The notes under the pieces are model-generated. The model did no database searches, had not been told where the DNA came from, and saw only the letters and a list, made by a program, of their open reading frames with translations. The translations under genes were made by a program, and so were the position numbers. DNA of 64,000 nucleotides from a bacterium. Its GTDB lineage: Bacteria; Bacteroidota; Ignavibacteria; Kapaibacteriales; UBA2268. This document shows, in pieces, positions 1 to 8,582 of this stretch. The first letter of the stretch is position 1. Every line of letters starts with the position of its first letter. The stretch lies in contig JAUIIX010000002.1 in assembly GCA_030431515.1 (NCBI GenBank), forward strand, positions 78,500 to 142,499, in the 5' to 3' direction.

Positions 1-1
1 A

Positions 2-616
2 TTAGTAATTGTAGCCAATCATCCACTCGGTGCTTTAGACGGACTGAGTATAGTAGAGATGATTCGCAAAGTTAGACCTGACGCAAAAATTGTAGTCAAC
101 GATTTACTAAGCAATTTAGATAATCTTGAAGGGATATTCTTGCCTGTTGATTTGTATAATACCAAATCGCAAAGGGAAAATTTGATAAGTATCAGTAAAA
201 TGATGAAAGAAGAAAAATGTGTGATATTTTTTCCAGCAGGTAAAGTTTCACGATTAACTAATGGGAAAATTCGTGATCCCAAGTGGAATAAAGGTGCAGT
301 TACAATTGCACGGAAATTTAATTCACCGATTTTACCAATTTTTATTTCAGGACGAAATACTTACACCTTTTATATCTTAACGAAAATCAAAGACATATTT
401 GCTACATTCTTGTTACCACGTGAAATGTTCAAAAAAAGAAATTATATTTTGAATTATAAATTTGGTAATTTAGTAAATTATAATGTGTTTAATGAAATAA
501 AAAGTGATAAAGAAATCACCGAGTTATTAAAAGATTATATTTACTCGATAGATGAAGCACCTCATAAACTGAAAAATTATTTTAACAAAAAAATCGATGA
601 GAATAGAACTTGTTAA
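2..616 (+). CDS. Lysophospholipid acyltransferase-family protein (5' end outside window)
   Basis: The reading frame is open from base 2, so the true start lies upstream. The visible protein begins with the acyltransferase catalytic motif NHPLGALDG and later carries FFPAGKVSR followed by IRDPKWNKGA. These are the two signature blocks of the acyltransferase half of the COG3176 'putative hemolysin' family. These enzymes transfer a fatty acyl group onto a lipid acceptor at the inner membrane. The next gene overlaps by 7 bp and encodes the N-acyltransferase half of the same family. Together the pair resembles the O- and N-acyltransferases that make ornithine or glycine aminolipids (OlsA/OlsB, GlsA/GlsB). 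The family call is firm from motifs; the lipid product is inference. Confidence 0.85.
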   Translation, partial: LVIVANHPLGALDGLSIVEMIRKVRPDAKIVVNDLLSNLDNLEGIFLPVDLYNTKSQRENLISISKMMKEEKCVIFFPAGKVSRLTNGKIRDPKWNKGAVTIARKFNSPILPIFISGRNTYTFYILTKIKDIFATFLLPREMFKKRNYILNYKFGNLVNYNVFNEIKSDKEITELLKDYIYSIDEAPHKLKNYFNKKIDENRTC

Positions 617-1461
617 AGCTATTTGAAAACTATAAAGCAGATTTAAACAAAGGAAAAGTAAGCATTTACTTGCTTAATTTTAAAGAACTTGATAATCCAA
701 TTCTACAAAGAATAGGAGTATTAAGAGCAGAAACTTTTGGCTTAGTAGGGGCTGGAACTGATAAATTAATTGACATAGATGAAAATGATTTACTTTACTC
801 GCATATAGTTATAGTAGATGAAGTAGATATTATTGGTTCATATAGAGTTGCCAAAATGACCGCTGTGATAAAAGATAATAAACTCGCTTCCCATGTTAGC
901 AATTACTACACTTTAGGTGATTTGTTTTACGAAAAAGCAGAATCTATGTTGGAATTAGGAAGAAGTTTTATTCAAAAGAAATATTGGTCTGGCAATTATC
1001 TTGATTATTTATGGTATGGTATCGGAGAATTTGTAAATAGAAACCCAACAATAGATTATTTATATGGTTCAGTTTCAGTTGGTAATTCATACTCATTAGA
1101 AGCAAAAACATACATCAAAACATTTGTAGATAAATGGTATGGCGAATATGACAATTTAGTTACTCCTGTACATGAATTTATATTAAGTCAAGAAAAATAT
1201 GACAGTTTCCAAAAAGAGTTAACTTCAGATGAACCAAGAAAAGACTTAAAAATATTAAAAAATAAATTAATAGAAATGGGCTTAAATGTTCCACCACTAT
1301 TAAAAAAATACTTGAGTATTACAGAAGAAGGTGGAGCAAAAATAAAAGCAACAGCTTATGAGCCAACCTTCAAATCATCTTCATTTTTCCTATTACTTGA
1401 ATTAAATAAATTAAAAGAATTATACAAAGAACGTTATTTTAAAAAAAGGTTTTACCAATGA
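610..1461 (+). CDS. GNAT-type N-acyltransferase (OlsB/GlsB-like, hemolysin family)
   Basis: A 283-aa protein of the GNAT-fold hemolysin/OlsB family (Acetyltransf_5 type). The conserved core is ELGRSFIQKKYW followed by LWYGIGEFV and a block around YLYGSVSVGNSY, as in enzymes that N-acylate ornithine or glycine from acyl-ACP. The likely start is TTG at 610, overlapping the end of the upstream acyltransferase gene. The stop overlaps the ATG of the next gene (ATGA), so all three genes are probably co-translated. In some bacteria the two acyltransferase halves are fused; here they are separate but adjacent. The substrate amino acid cannot be read from the sequence. Confidence 0.82.
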   Translation: MLKLFENYKADLNKGKVSIYLLNFKELDNPILQRIGVLRAETFGLVGAGTDKLIDIDENDLLYSHIVIVDEVDIIGSYRVAKMTAVIKDNKLASHVSNYYTLGDLFYEKAESMLELGRSFIQKKYWSGNYLDYLWYGIGEFVNRNPTIDYLYGSVSVGNSYSLEAKTYIKTFVDKWYGEYDNLVTPVHEFILSQEKYDSFQKELTSDEPRKDLKILKNKLIEMGLNVPPLLKKYLSITEEGGAKIKATAYEPTFKSSSFFLLLELNKLKELYKERYFKKRFYQ

Positions 1462-2363
1462 GAAATTTTAATATTATTCTCTTAGCATTAGTAACTATGT
1501 TTGTTTTGGACTCTTGTGTGTCCAAATCAAAATACGAGGCAGTAGTCTCTTCTCGTGATTCATTAGAACTTATAGTAGATTCGCTTGATCTTGTAATTGA
1601 AGGGTTAGAAAATAATCTAAACAATGAACTAAATACTAACAAAAAGTATGCAGAAAACATAAAGAACTTACAAGCAGAATTAATAAATGCAAAAGATAAC
1701 TATAACAAATTAAAAAACAGGTCAAGTAGTGAAACACAAGAATTATTGACACAAGTTGAAGATTTACAAGCAGAAAAAATCAAGTTAAATTATCAACTTA
1801 CAAAGACAGGTGAGCAATTAGACGAAATAAAAAGATTGCTTGCACAAAGAGATGAGAAAATAAACAACTTAAAGAACACAATAGCAAAAGCATTAGTTGG
1901 TTTTGCAGACAAAGGGCTAACAGTAAATATAAAAAATGGAAAAGTTTATGTTTCATTGTCAAATCAATTACTATTTAGTTCAGGTTCAATTAAAATAGAC
2001 GAACAAGGTAAATCAGCAATAAAAGATTTGGCAATAGTATTAAATCAAAATCCAGATATAAATATTTTAGTCGAAGGACATACAGATGACCAAGCTGTTG
2101 CAGGAGGTTCAAGATTCAAAGATAACTGGGAATTATCAGTGCTTAGAGCAACGGAAGTATCGAAATTTCTACAAGAAGAAGGACAAGTTGATCCAACTCG
2201 AATAATTGCATCAGGTAGAAGTGAGTATATTCCTATAGAAGTTGGATCTACACCAGAAGCAAGAGCAGTAAACAGAAGAACAGAAATCATCTTAACACCA
2301 AATCTTGAAGAAATCTTTGAAGTGATAAAAGAAAACAAAGCAATTAAGAAAAGAGGAATTTAA
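1458..2363 (+). CDS. OmpA-family peptidoglycan-binding lipoprotein with coiled coil
   Basis: A 301-aa lipoprotein. The signal peptide ends in a lipobox (LDSC, Cys at about residue 19). Residues about 30-145 form a charged, heptad-like coiled coil. The C-terminal 130 residues are an OmpA_C domain with LLFSSGS, VEGHTDD and NRRTEI; the Asp and Arg of the last two motifs normally contact diaminopimelate in peptidoglycan. The protein probably tethers the outer membrane to the cell wall. It overlaps the preceding acyltransferase gene by 4 bp and is followed directly by a strong terminator, so it closes the operon. Coupling of envelope lipid enzymes with an OmpA-like protein suggests a shared envelope role (inference). 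Confidence 0.88.
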   Translation: MRNFNIILLALVTMFVLDSCVSKSKYEAVVSSRDSLELIVDSLDLVIEGLENNLNNELNTNKKYAENIKNLQAELINAKDNYNKLKNRSSSETQELLTQVEDLQAEKIKLNYQLTKTGEQLDEIKRLLAQRDEKINNLKNTIAKALVGFADKGLTVNIKNGKVYVSLSNQLLFSSGSIKIDEQGKSAIKDLAIVLNQNPDINILVEGHTDDQAVAGGSRFKDNWELSVLRATEVSKFLQEEGQVDPTRIIASGRSEYIPIEVGSTPEARAVNRRTEIILTPNLEEIFEVIKENKAIKKRGI

Positions 2364-2386
2364 CATTAATTTCCTCTTTTTTTTTT
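2349..2386 (+). terminator. Rho-independent terminator of the acyltransferase/OmpA operon
   Basis: Stem AAGAGGAA (2351-2358) pairs with TTCCTCTT (2371-2378) and is followed by a long T run. The stem begins inside the last codons of the OmpA-like gene. Confidence 0.85.
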
Positions 2387-3599
2387 AATTCCATCATTCT
2401 AAATTTTTTCAGTATCTCCCAAAAATCTCCATCCTCGTATCTTTAAAAATAAAACTAAAATAATTCTAAAATAAAAACTTTTATAAAAACTATTTAACTT
2501 TTAATTTCGCACTTGTCATTCTGAGCGAAGTGAAGAATCTTTGGTCTTGTCATTCAGAGCGAAGCGAAGAATCCATATTCACTCAAAATTCCCCTCGGTC
2601 ATTGAGCGTAGTCGAAATGTAAAAAAGGGGTGTCGCGGTAGTGACGGGGTATTTCTTTTATTTACAACTCAATCAATACTTAAAAACCCTTCCTTCTTTT
2701 TCCATTCCACGTCATTCCATAACCCCCTACGTCATCCTGAGGCGAAGCCGAAGAATCTCTAAAAAATGACAAACGTAATTCTGAACTCAGTTCTTTCAAA
2801 TACTGCAAATACTGTAAAAAAAAAATTGTAACCGTAAGGGAAATTCATGAATTTCCCCTACAAAAAACAAAAAAACACAGTTTTTACTGCAAATTTTTTC
2901 ATCCGAATGATAACACAAAATATTCACTGCAAAAAACTGCAAATTCTGCAAAAATAGGTCATTCAGAGCGAAGCGAAGAATCCATAAAAAACTCTACGTC
3001 ATTCTGAGGCGCAGCCGAAGAATCTCGTTAAAATTACCAACATCTTAAATCCGTGTAATCTGCGTAATCCATAAAATCAGTGATTCTGAATTCTCTCATC
3101 ATTCAGAGCGAAGCGAAGAATCCATATTCACTCAAAATTCCCCTCGGTCATTGAGCGTAGTCGAAATGTAAAAAAGGGGTGTCGCGGTAGTGACGGGGTA
3201 TGTCTTTTGTTTACAACTCAATCAATACTTAAAAACCCTTCCTTCTTTTTCCATTCCACGTCATTCCATAACCCCCTACGTCATCCTGAGGTGCAGCCGA
3301 AGAATCTCGTTAAAATTACCAACATCTTAAATCCGTTTAATCTGCGTAATCCATAAAATCAGTGATTCTGAATAACAGGTTTCTCGACTACATTCGAATT
3401 GACAATTCTATGTTCTGAAAGACAAGGCATTTCGACTTTATTCAAAGAAGAAAGAACTGCAATTTATCTAGGTTTTTTGGGTTATTTTTGTGCTTAATTT
3501 TAAATTTTTAATTATTTTTGTTAATTTACTTTATAAAATAAGTAAAATATAGAATTTATTATATTTGAATATGTAATAAGGCAATTTTTTTAGGGGATT
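2364..3599. repeat. Intergenic repeat block I (several interspersed repeat families)
   Basis: This 1.2-kb region has no credible gene. It holds seven copies of family A, of the form GTCATTCTGAGCGAAGCGAAGAATC, starting near 2515, 2549, 2731, 2958, 2998, 3098 and 3280. It has two copies of family B (GGTCATTGAGCGTAGTCG plus a G-rich tail, near 2597 and 3147). There are two copies of family D (AATCCGTGTAATCTGCGTAA, near 3042 and 3329). One near-perfect palindrome lies at 2834-2861. Segments 2549-2759 and 3098-3308 are nearly identical direct repeats of about 210 bp, and 2998-3092 repeats at 3280-3374. A possible -7 box, TATATTTG, lies at 3560-3567 ahead of the next operon. Confidence 0.85.
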
Positions 3600-4376
3600 A
3601 TGGAAAAGTTAAAGGATTTCGTAGAGCAAAGAAAAATATTTATTGCAGCACATAGAGGTGCCTCTGGAGTTGCACCTGAAAATACCTTGGCGGCTTACGA
3701 AGAAGCTATGAAAGGTCATGCTGATATGATTGAAGTTGATGTTCAAATGACAGTTGATAAAAAAATTATATGTTATCATGATTTTAAATTAGGTAGAACT
3801 GCTCAAGGTAGAAAACCAATTTCGAGGTTACCACTTAAATATTTGAAAAAACTTGATGTTGGGTCGTGGTTTGATAGATTTTATCAAAGCCAACGTATTC
3901 CAACTTTAGATGAAACTATTGATTTAATAAAAGATAAAGCGTACTTGAATATTGAAATTAAATCAAATAAAAAGGAAAATAATAAGGAAAAAGCAAGAAG
4001 AATATATGAAGTTGTGAAAAGAAATGATTATATTCCTTATACTTTGTTTGCATCTTTTGATTTAGCTTTGATTGCAGATTTGAAGAGTAATGACCCTGAT
4101 ATTCATATTGCAGGAATTAAAATACCTGGGAATGATACCCCTGCATCCGAATTAAAAGCTAAATATGGTATTGAAGCATTTATTGTTTCGATTGATGAGT
4201 TAACTCCTGAATTAGATAAGGATTGCAAGGACAATGGAATTTATCTTGCTGTTTATTCGGTAGATAATTGGTATGAATTAGAAAAAATTAAGAAATATCA
4301 TATAAAAACTGTAGTATCTAATTATCCTGGAACTATTTCTAATGTGATTAATAGATATTTCCCGGTTACTATATGA
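3600..4376 (+). CDS. Glycerophosphodiester phosphodiesterase family protein
   Basis: A 258-aa cytoplasmic GDPD-fold enzyme that hydrolyses glycerophosphodiesters to glycerol-3-phosphate and an alcohol. Catalytic landmarks are visible: HRG at 18-20, ENT at 27-29, the metal ligands E45 and D47 in EVDVQ, and H60 in YHD. A later IEIKS block is typical of the family. No signal peptide is present, so it acts in the cytoplasm like UgpQ. The length fits single-domain UgpQ-type proteins. The ATG has an AGGGG ribosome-binding site six bases upstream. It is the first gene of a tightly overlapping four-gene operon. Confidence 0.93.
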   Translation: MEKLKDFVEQRKIFIAAHRGASGVAPENTLAAYEEAMKGHADMIEVDVQMTVDKKIICYHDFKLGRTAQGRKPISRLPLKYLKKLDVGSWFDRFYQSQRIPTLDETIDLIKDKAYLNIEIKSNKKENNKEKARRIYEVVKRNDYIPYTLFASFDLALIADLKSNDPDIHIAGIKIPGNDTPASELKAKYGIEAFIVSIDELTPELDKDCKDNGIYLAVYSVDNWYELEKIKKYHIKTVVSNYPGTISNVINRYFPVTI

Positions 4377-5131
4377 TTGATATTAACTTAGTAAATGAAG
4401 TTGCTGTAGAGGCAGGGAAAAAAATAATGGAAATCTATGAGGAAACTCATAATGTTCGTTATAAGCCCGATAATTCACCTGTTACTGATGCAGATTTTGC
4501 TTCAAATGATATAATTATTAATTATTTACAGAAATATTATTCAGATATTCCAATCTTATCAGAAGAAAGTACAGATGTAGATTATGAAATTAGAAAAGAT
4601 TGGGAATACTATTTTTGTATTGACCCTTTAGATGGAACAAGGGAATTTGTTAAGAAAAGTGACCAATTTTCTATTAATATTGCTTTGATTAAAAATGGAA
4701 TTCCAGTTGCTGGGGTTATTTATGCTCCTGCAAGTCAAATTTCTTTCTTTAGTGGAGTTGATCAGATAGTATTTAAAAAGCATAAAGATAAAAAGAAAGA
4801 AGAAGTTATTACTAAATATAGAAAAGAAAACTTGATTTTAATTAAAAGTAATTCTTTTAATATGAGTTTGGCTAAGCATATTAATTTGCCTATTTCAGAA
4901 GAAGTGCAGTTAGGTAGTTCGTTGAAATTTTGCAAGATAGCTGAAGGTGAAGCAAATGTTTACTTAAGAATGGGTCCAACAATGGAATGGGACACTGCAG
5001 CAGGTCAAGCTATAGTAGAAGCAACTGGTGGTATTGTTTTTGTGAATGATAATGATAGAAATAAATTGGTATATAATAAAGAGGATTTACATAATCCGGA
5101 TTTCATTTGTATTGGAGGATATGAAGTTTGA
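4373..5131 (+). CDS. cysQ: 3'(2'),5'-bisphosphate nucleotidase CysQ
   Basis: A 252-aa inositol-monophosphatase-superfamily enzyme. It shows the Li+-sensitive, Mg-dependent phosphatase motifs SEES (63-66), DPLDGT (84-89) and EWDTAAGQ (about 205-212). The DPLDGTREF form and the length are typical of CysQ, which removes the 3' phosphate from PAP/PAPS during sulfate assimilation and nucleotide recycling. The start ATG overlaps the GDPD stop codon (ATGA). An inositol or sugar phosphatase role cannot be excluded from sequence alone. Confidence 0.9.
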   Translation: MIDINLVNEVAVEAGKKIMEIYEETHNVRYKPDNSPVTDADFASNDIIINYLQKYYSDIPILSEESTDVDYEIRKDWEYYFCIDPLDGTREFVKKSDQFSINIALIKNGIPVAGVIYAPASQISFFSGVDQIVFKKHKDKKKEEVITKYRKENLILIKSNSFNMSLAKHINLPISEEVQLGSSLKFCKIAEGEANVYLRMGPTMEWDTAAGQAIVEATGGIVFVNDNDRNKLVYNKEDLHNPDFICIGGYEV

Positions 5132-6723
5132 AGGTTTTTTTACTTATTTTACTTTTGTCATTTCCGATGTTATCGGATGAATTACCAAGGTTTATTGATT
5201 GGGAAAATGCGGGCTTAGAAAATGAAATTGCCTATCAAGATTCTGTATATTTGGGGATTAGTCAAAATCAAGATATTTCCTCTATTCTTCAAGATGCAAT
5301 TAATTTGCTCCCCCCTAAATCATTGATTATTATTAAAAATGGTACATATAAAATAAGTAAAGCAATTAATTTGAAAAGCGATATTGTAATTAGAGGCGAA
5401 TCTTCTGAAAATACTATACTCACAATTGAAAATGGAAACTGCTTTAATTTATCTGGTAGTCTAGGCAAACAAGTAACTTATGCGGAATTACCAAAAGCAA
5501 ATAGCGATACTTTAATTACTGATGAGGCCTTAGAAATCGGCGAGTTTATTCAAGTTGATATTGAAAATGGAGATTGGGATACTAATCCAGCTAATTGGGC
5601 TGAAAGATCTGTTGGTCAACAATTTAGAATTATCGCTAAACCCAATGAAACTACTTATATTTTAGATAATAAATTCAAATTTCATCCTGATACTACTTTA
5701 GAAATCAGAAGATTTACGCCAATTCAAAATGTGCAAATATCTTGTTTACAAATGAAAAGGGAAGTTCAACCATCAAGTGTAGCTTATAATATTTCTATGA
5801 ATTTTGCTTACAACTGCTATGTAAATAATATTGTTAGTTTAAAAGGTGATGGTGCTCAAGTTATGCTTTACAATTCTTTTCATTGTGAAGTTAAAAACTC
5901 ATTTTTTACTGATGCATTTGAATTTACTGGCTCGGGAACAAAAGGATATGGAGTTACTTGTGCAAGCAAGACTTCATATTGTAAAATTGAGAATAATATT
6001 TTCAAAAAATTGCGTCACTCTATGATGGTTAAGCAAGGTGCAAACTCTAATGTTTTTTCGTATAATTATTCGATAGAAGCAAATCGTTCTGAGCCGATTT
6101 CAGATTTTAGTGGAGATATTTCAGTTCATGGGCATTATCCATTTTATAATTTATTTGAATCAAATATTGTAGGCAGTATAATTATAGATCATTATTGGGG
6201 TGAAGCAGGTTATTATAATACTTTTCTTAGAAATAGAGCTGAGAATTATGGAGTTATAACTACATCAAGTGAAAAACAAAGTCGCAGTCAAAATTTTATA
6301 GCGAATGAAACTACAAAGGATATTATTTTTATTGACGAATATAGTGTACTTGGTGAAGATCATTTGGAGATTGGGAATAGAACAAAAACTGGGTTTAAGC
6401 AAGATACTAATGGTGTTTATAAATATACTTCTTTTTTATATCCAAAATTTAAGCAATTAATTGGGTCGCCTATTGAGTATAATTCGCAGAAAATATTGGC
6501 TCAAACTCGTTTTGAAAATGCTAATTATATGGATTGTAGTTATAATTTTACAAGTGTTAAAAGTAAATTAAAAAGTAATAAAGTTATTGCAGTCTATAAT
6601 TTGTTAGGTGTTGAGCTTAATATTAATTCAAATGAAATAGAAGAAATTAAACAAGAATTAGATGCAGGATTGTATATTATTAAAAGTGAATCTGAGACAA
6701 TTAAATTATTAATCTATGAGTAG
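5128..6723 (+). CDS. Secreted parallel beta-helix protein with T9SS-type C-terminal domain
   Basis: A 531-aa protein with a short signal peptide (MKVFLLILLLSFPMLS). The central region (about 70-430) consists of short beta-strand repeats rich in Asn and Gly, such as NCYVNNIVSL and YCKIENNIFK. This resembles pectate-lyase or Pbl-type right-handed beta-helices acting on or binding polysaccharide. The last 80 residues (YNLLGVELN ... LDAGLYIIKSES) look like a type A T9SS sorting domain. The start is TTG at 5128, supported by GGAGG at 5114-5118. It overlaps the cysQ stop by 4 bp and the next start by 8 bp. No catalytic residues can be assigned. Confidence 0.78.
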   Translation: MKVFLLILLLSFPMLSDELPRFIDWENAGLENEIAYQDSVYLGISQNQDISSILQDAINLLPPKSLIIIKNGTYKISKAINLKSDIVIRGESSENTILTIENGNCFNLSGSLGKQVTYAELPKANSDTLITDEALEIGEFIQVDIENGDWDTNPANWAERSVGQQFRIIAKPNETTYILDNKFKFHPDTTLEIRRFTPIQNVQISCLQMKREVQPSSVAYNISMNFAYNCYVNNIVSLKGDGAQVMLYNSFHCEVKNSFFTDAFEFTGSGTKGYGVTCASKTSYCKIENNIFKKLRHSMMVKQGANSNVFSYNYSIEANRSEPISDFSGDISVHGHYPFYNLFESNIVGSIIIDHYWGEAGYYNTFLRNRAENYGVITTSSEKQSRSQNFIANETTKDIIFIDEYSVLGEDHLEIGNRTKTGFKQDTNGVYKYTSFLYPKFKQLIGSPIEYNSQKILAQTRFENANYMDCSYNFTSVKSKLKSNKVIAVYNLLGVELNINSNEIEEIKQELDAGLYIIKSESETIKLLIYE

Positions 6724-7210
6724 TTTTAAACTTAGACCTCGAATAAAAGTTGAGTTAGATAAGTCATCAAATGAAATTGGCGAGTTATTTAAAAGTGGGA
6801 TAGAAAATAGTAATGATGTCATTGGGACAGTTGCTAAGCAATTTATAATATTGAAAATACCACAAGAAGACAGACATTTCTGGTCACCACAACTTACAAT
6901 TACAATAGAAGATATTGAGAGTCATAGTGTTGTACGAGGATTATATGGTCCGAAACAAACGGTTTGGGCAATGTTCGCCTTTGCTTATGGTACGCTTGCA
7001 ATGCTATTTTCGATAGTATTTTTATGGGCTTCAATTGATTGGCAACTAAATGATGACATTTCACTTTACTACTATTTGCCAGTGATTTTAGTATTAGCAA
7101 TTATTACTTATTTTATTGCTCAATTTGGACAAAAATTGGGTGCCGAGCAAATGTTTACACTTCATCATTTTTTTCAAGATACAATTAAAGAAAATGTAAA
7201 AGTGGAATAG
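6716..7210 (+). CDS. Two-TM membrane protein of unknown function
   Basis: A 164-aa protein I cannot place in a named family. An N-terminal soluble part of about 75 residues (charged, with HFWSPQLTI) is followed by a conserved-looking GLYGPKQTVW turn. Two hydrophobic helices lie at roughly 81-107 and 117-139, and the C-terminal tail is short. Its ATG lies inside the last codons of the beta-helix gene, so it is translationally coupled and is the last gene of the 3600-7210 operon. It probably sits in the inner membrane with its N-terminal domain in the cytoplasm. No function is proposed. Confidence 0.75.
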   Translation: MSSFKLRPRIKVELDKSSNEIGELFKSGIENSNDVIGTVAKQFIILKIPQEDRHFWSPQLTITIEDIESHSVVRGLYGPKQTVWAMFAFAYGTLAMLFSIVFLWASIDWQLNDDISLYYYLPVILVLAIITYFIAQFGQKLGAEQMFTLHHFFQDTIKENVKVE

Positions 7211-7336
7211 ATATAAATAATTGTTAGTGAAAGTAAAATTCCCAAGGTGGTCTTTGATTTCGTTTCTATTAATCTTAATTAAATTTCTTAATTTAAGATT
7301 TAAAAATATATTTAAAATATAAGCGTCATTCTTGTT

Positions 7337-7627
7337 ATGAAAACTCAAAGCCAAATTCTGAAATTATTACATCAAAATAAACAAATTTTATTTAATAAAT
7401 ATCCAATAAAGGAACTTGCTCTTTTTGGTTCTTTTGCTAGAAATGAACAAAATGTGAGTAGTGATATAGATATCTTAGTTGAATTTAATAAAAATGTTGG
7501 TATTGAATTTATTGAACTTGCTGATGAATTGGAAGATTTAATTAAGTTAAAAGTTGATTTAGTATCAAAAAATGGAATTAAAGATAATTATTTTCAATTT
7601 ATTAAAAATGATCTAAAATATGTCTAA
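7337..7627 (+). CDS. MntA-type minimal nucleotidyltransferase antitoxin
   Basis: A 96-aa stand-alone nucleotidyltransferase domain. It shows the exact GS-X10-DxD signature (GS 31-32, D43, D45, then ILVEF) of MNT proteins. In complete systems MntA AMPylates and neutralises the HEPN ribonuclease HepT, whose gene normally overlaps the MntA stop. Here a HepT start does overlap (ATG at 7620) but the frame breaks after about 20 recognisable codons. This antitoxin therefore appears to have lost its toxin. The neighbouring region is a patchwork of remnants and repeats. Confidence 0.88.
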   Translation: MKTQSQILKLLHQNKQILFNKYPIKELALFGSFARNEQNVSSDIDILVEFNKNVGIEFIELADELEDLIKLKVDLVSKNGIKDNYFQFIKNDLKYV

Positions 7628-7739
7628 ACGTAATAATAAATTATTATTAGAAGATATATTACTATCAATTAAAATCATATATTTCTACTCTTTGCTCTTT
7701 TTGCCAATCAACAGGATTAGAAATAGAATCTGTTGCTGA
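7620..7739 (+). pseudogene. Truncated HEPN toxin (hepT/DUF86) remnant
   Basis: ATG at 7620 overlaps the MntA stop in the usual MntA-HepT arrangement. The first 20 codons read MSKRNNKLLLEDILLSIKII, matching the conserved N-terminus of DUF86 HEPN proteins. After that the frame turns into unrelated sequence and stops at 7737-7739. The RX4-6H catalytic motif and at least 80 residues are missing. The break coincides with the end of a minus-strand remnant (7665 onward), consistent with a rearrangement that removed the rest of the toxin. Confidence 0.7.
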
Positions 7740-7933
7740 TAATTCGGATAATTTTTCCAAAAAATTAATACTTTTTTTTGAATTGACATTATAATTAACA
7801 AAAAAATAAAATAATAATTATTTTTTAATTCTGCCAGAAATCTCCAATTATCAACATCATCAGAATAATTCATTAGATATTTAATATTTGGAATGGTTTG
7901 AAAGCATTCCCTACAATTCCCGAACATTGCCAA
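7665..7933 (-). pseudogene. Frameshifted remnant of an unidentified gene
   Basis: On the minus strand one frame reads QTIPNIKYLMNYSDDVDNW and then RFLAELKNNYYF. After a run of A/T near 7770-7800 the coding signal moves to another frame, SKKSINFLEKLSELSA followed by NPVDWQKEQR, ending in a stop at 7665-7667. The two halves join naturally into one protein tail of about 75 residues, suggesting a single frameshifted gene. I do not recognise the family. The NPVDWQKE-like ending resembles tails of some small antitoxin-like proteins, but that is only an impression. Confidence 0.4.
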
Positions 7934-7939
7934 GATGGT

Positions 7940-8582
7940 CTTTGATTTAGGAACGTTTCTCGCCCAAATGGTTTAGAATTTATATTCCTTTCTCGTAGGG
8001 AACGGTTAGAAAACAACAAAACTAAAACTCGCAAACATTTTAAGACTGAATGAGAGATACAAACTGCCTCACTGTTCAAAACCCTTCCTTCTTTCTCGTC
8101 ATACCATAACCCCCAACGTCATTCTGAGACTTAGCCGAAGAATCTCCCAGAAATTAAAATGGTATAACTAAATTAATAGAAACTTGCGCCTTTAGGTGCA
8201 ATATGTTTGTAAACAATAAAACATCACAAACGAAAAAGCGCCGTAGGTGCGAAACATTTATTACTATTATAACCCAATTCTTTTAAAAACAGCAAATACT
8301 GCAATTTTCTCGTCATTCAGAAAAACACTCAATACAAATCCAAAACCTTCCGAAGGTTAAAACAAAAAAACACCCATTTTACTGCAAAAACAGCAAACAA
8401 TTTACGTCACATCGTTCAAAACCAAATTACTAACACATAATAAATCTTAAAACTCTGACTCCCTAATATCATAATAATTTTAATTAATTTAAGATAATAA
8501 TTCTATTTAGTCGTCTATTTTTAATTGTATAAGCAATTTCGTAATTTTGTAAAATTTTTATGACATTTTTGACGGAGAGTTA
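7940..8582. repeat. Intergenic repeat block II and etfBA upstream region
   Basis: No gene is seen. Segment 7995-8109 is a diverged copy of 11412-11528 (GTAGGGAACGGTTAGAAAA at the start, CCTTC..TTCTCG at the end). A family A copy lies at 8118-8147. Family C (GCGCCTTTAGGTGCAA ... GCGCCGTAGGTGCGAAA) lies at 8183-8255. The palindrome CCTTCCGAAGG lies at 8346-8356. Runs of ACTGCAAA occur around 8283-8400. A Bacteroidota-type -7 box TAATTTTG is at 8542-8549, 34 bases before the etfB start, without a clear -33 partner. Confidence 0.75.

Noticed and set aside
2541..2762. 73-codon plus-strand ORF in repeat block I
   Set aside because: It is a translation of family A and B repeats (SFRAKRRIH, VIERSRN, HPEAKPKNL), a well-known type of spurious protein. 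It has no coding signal of its own.
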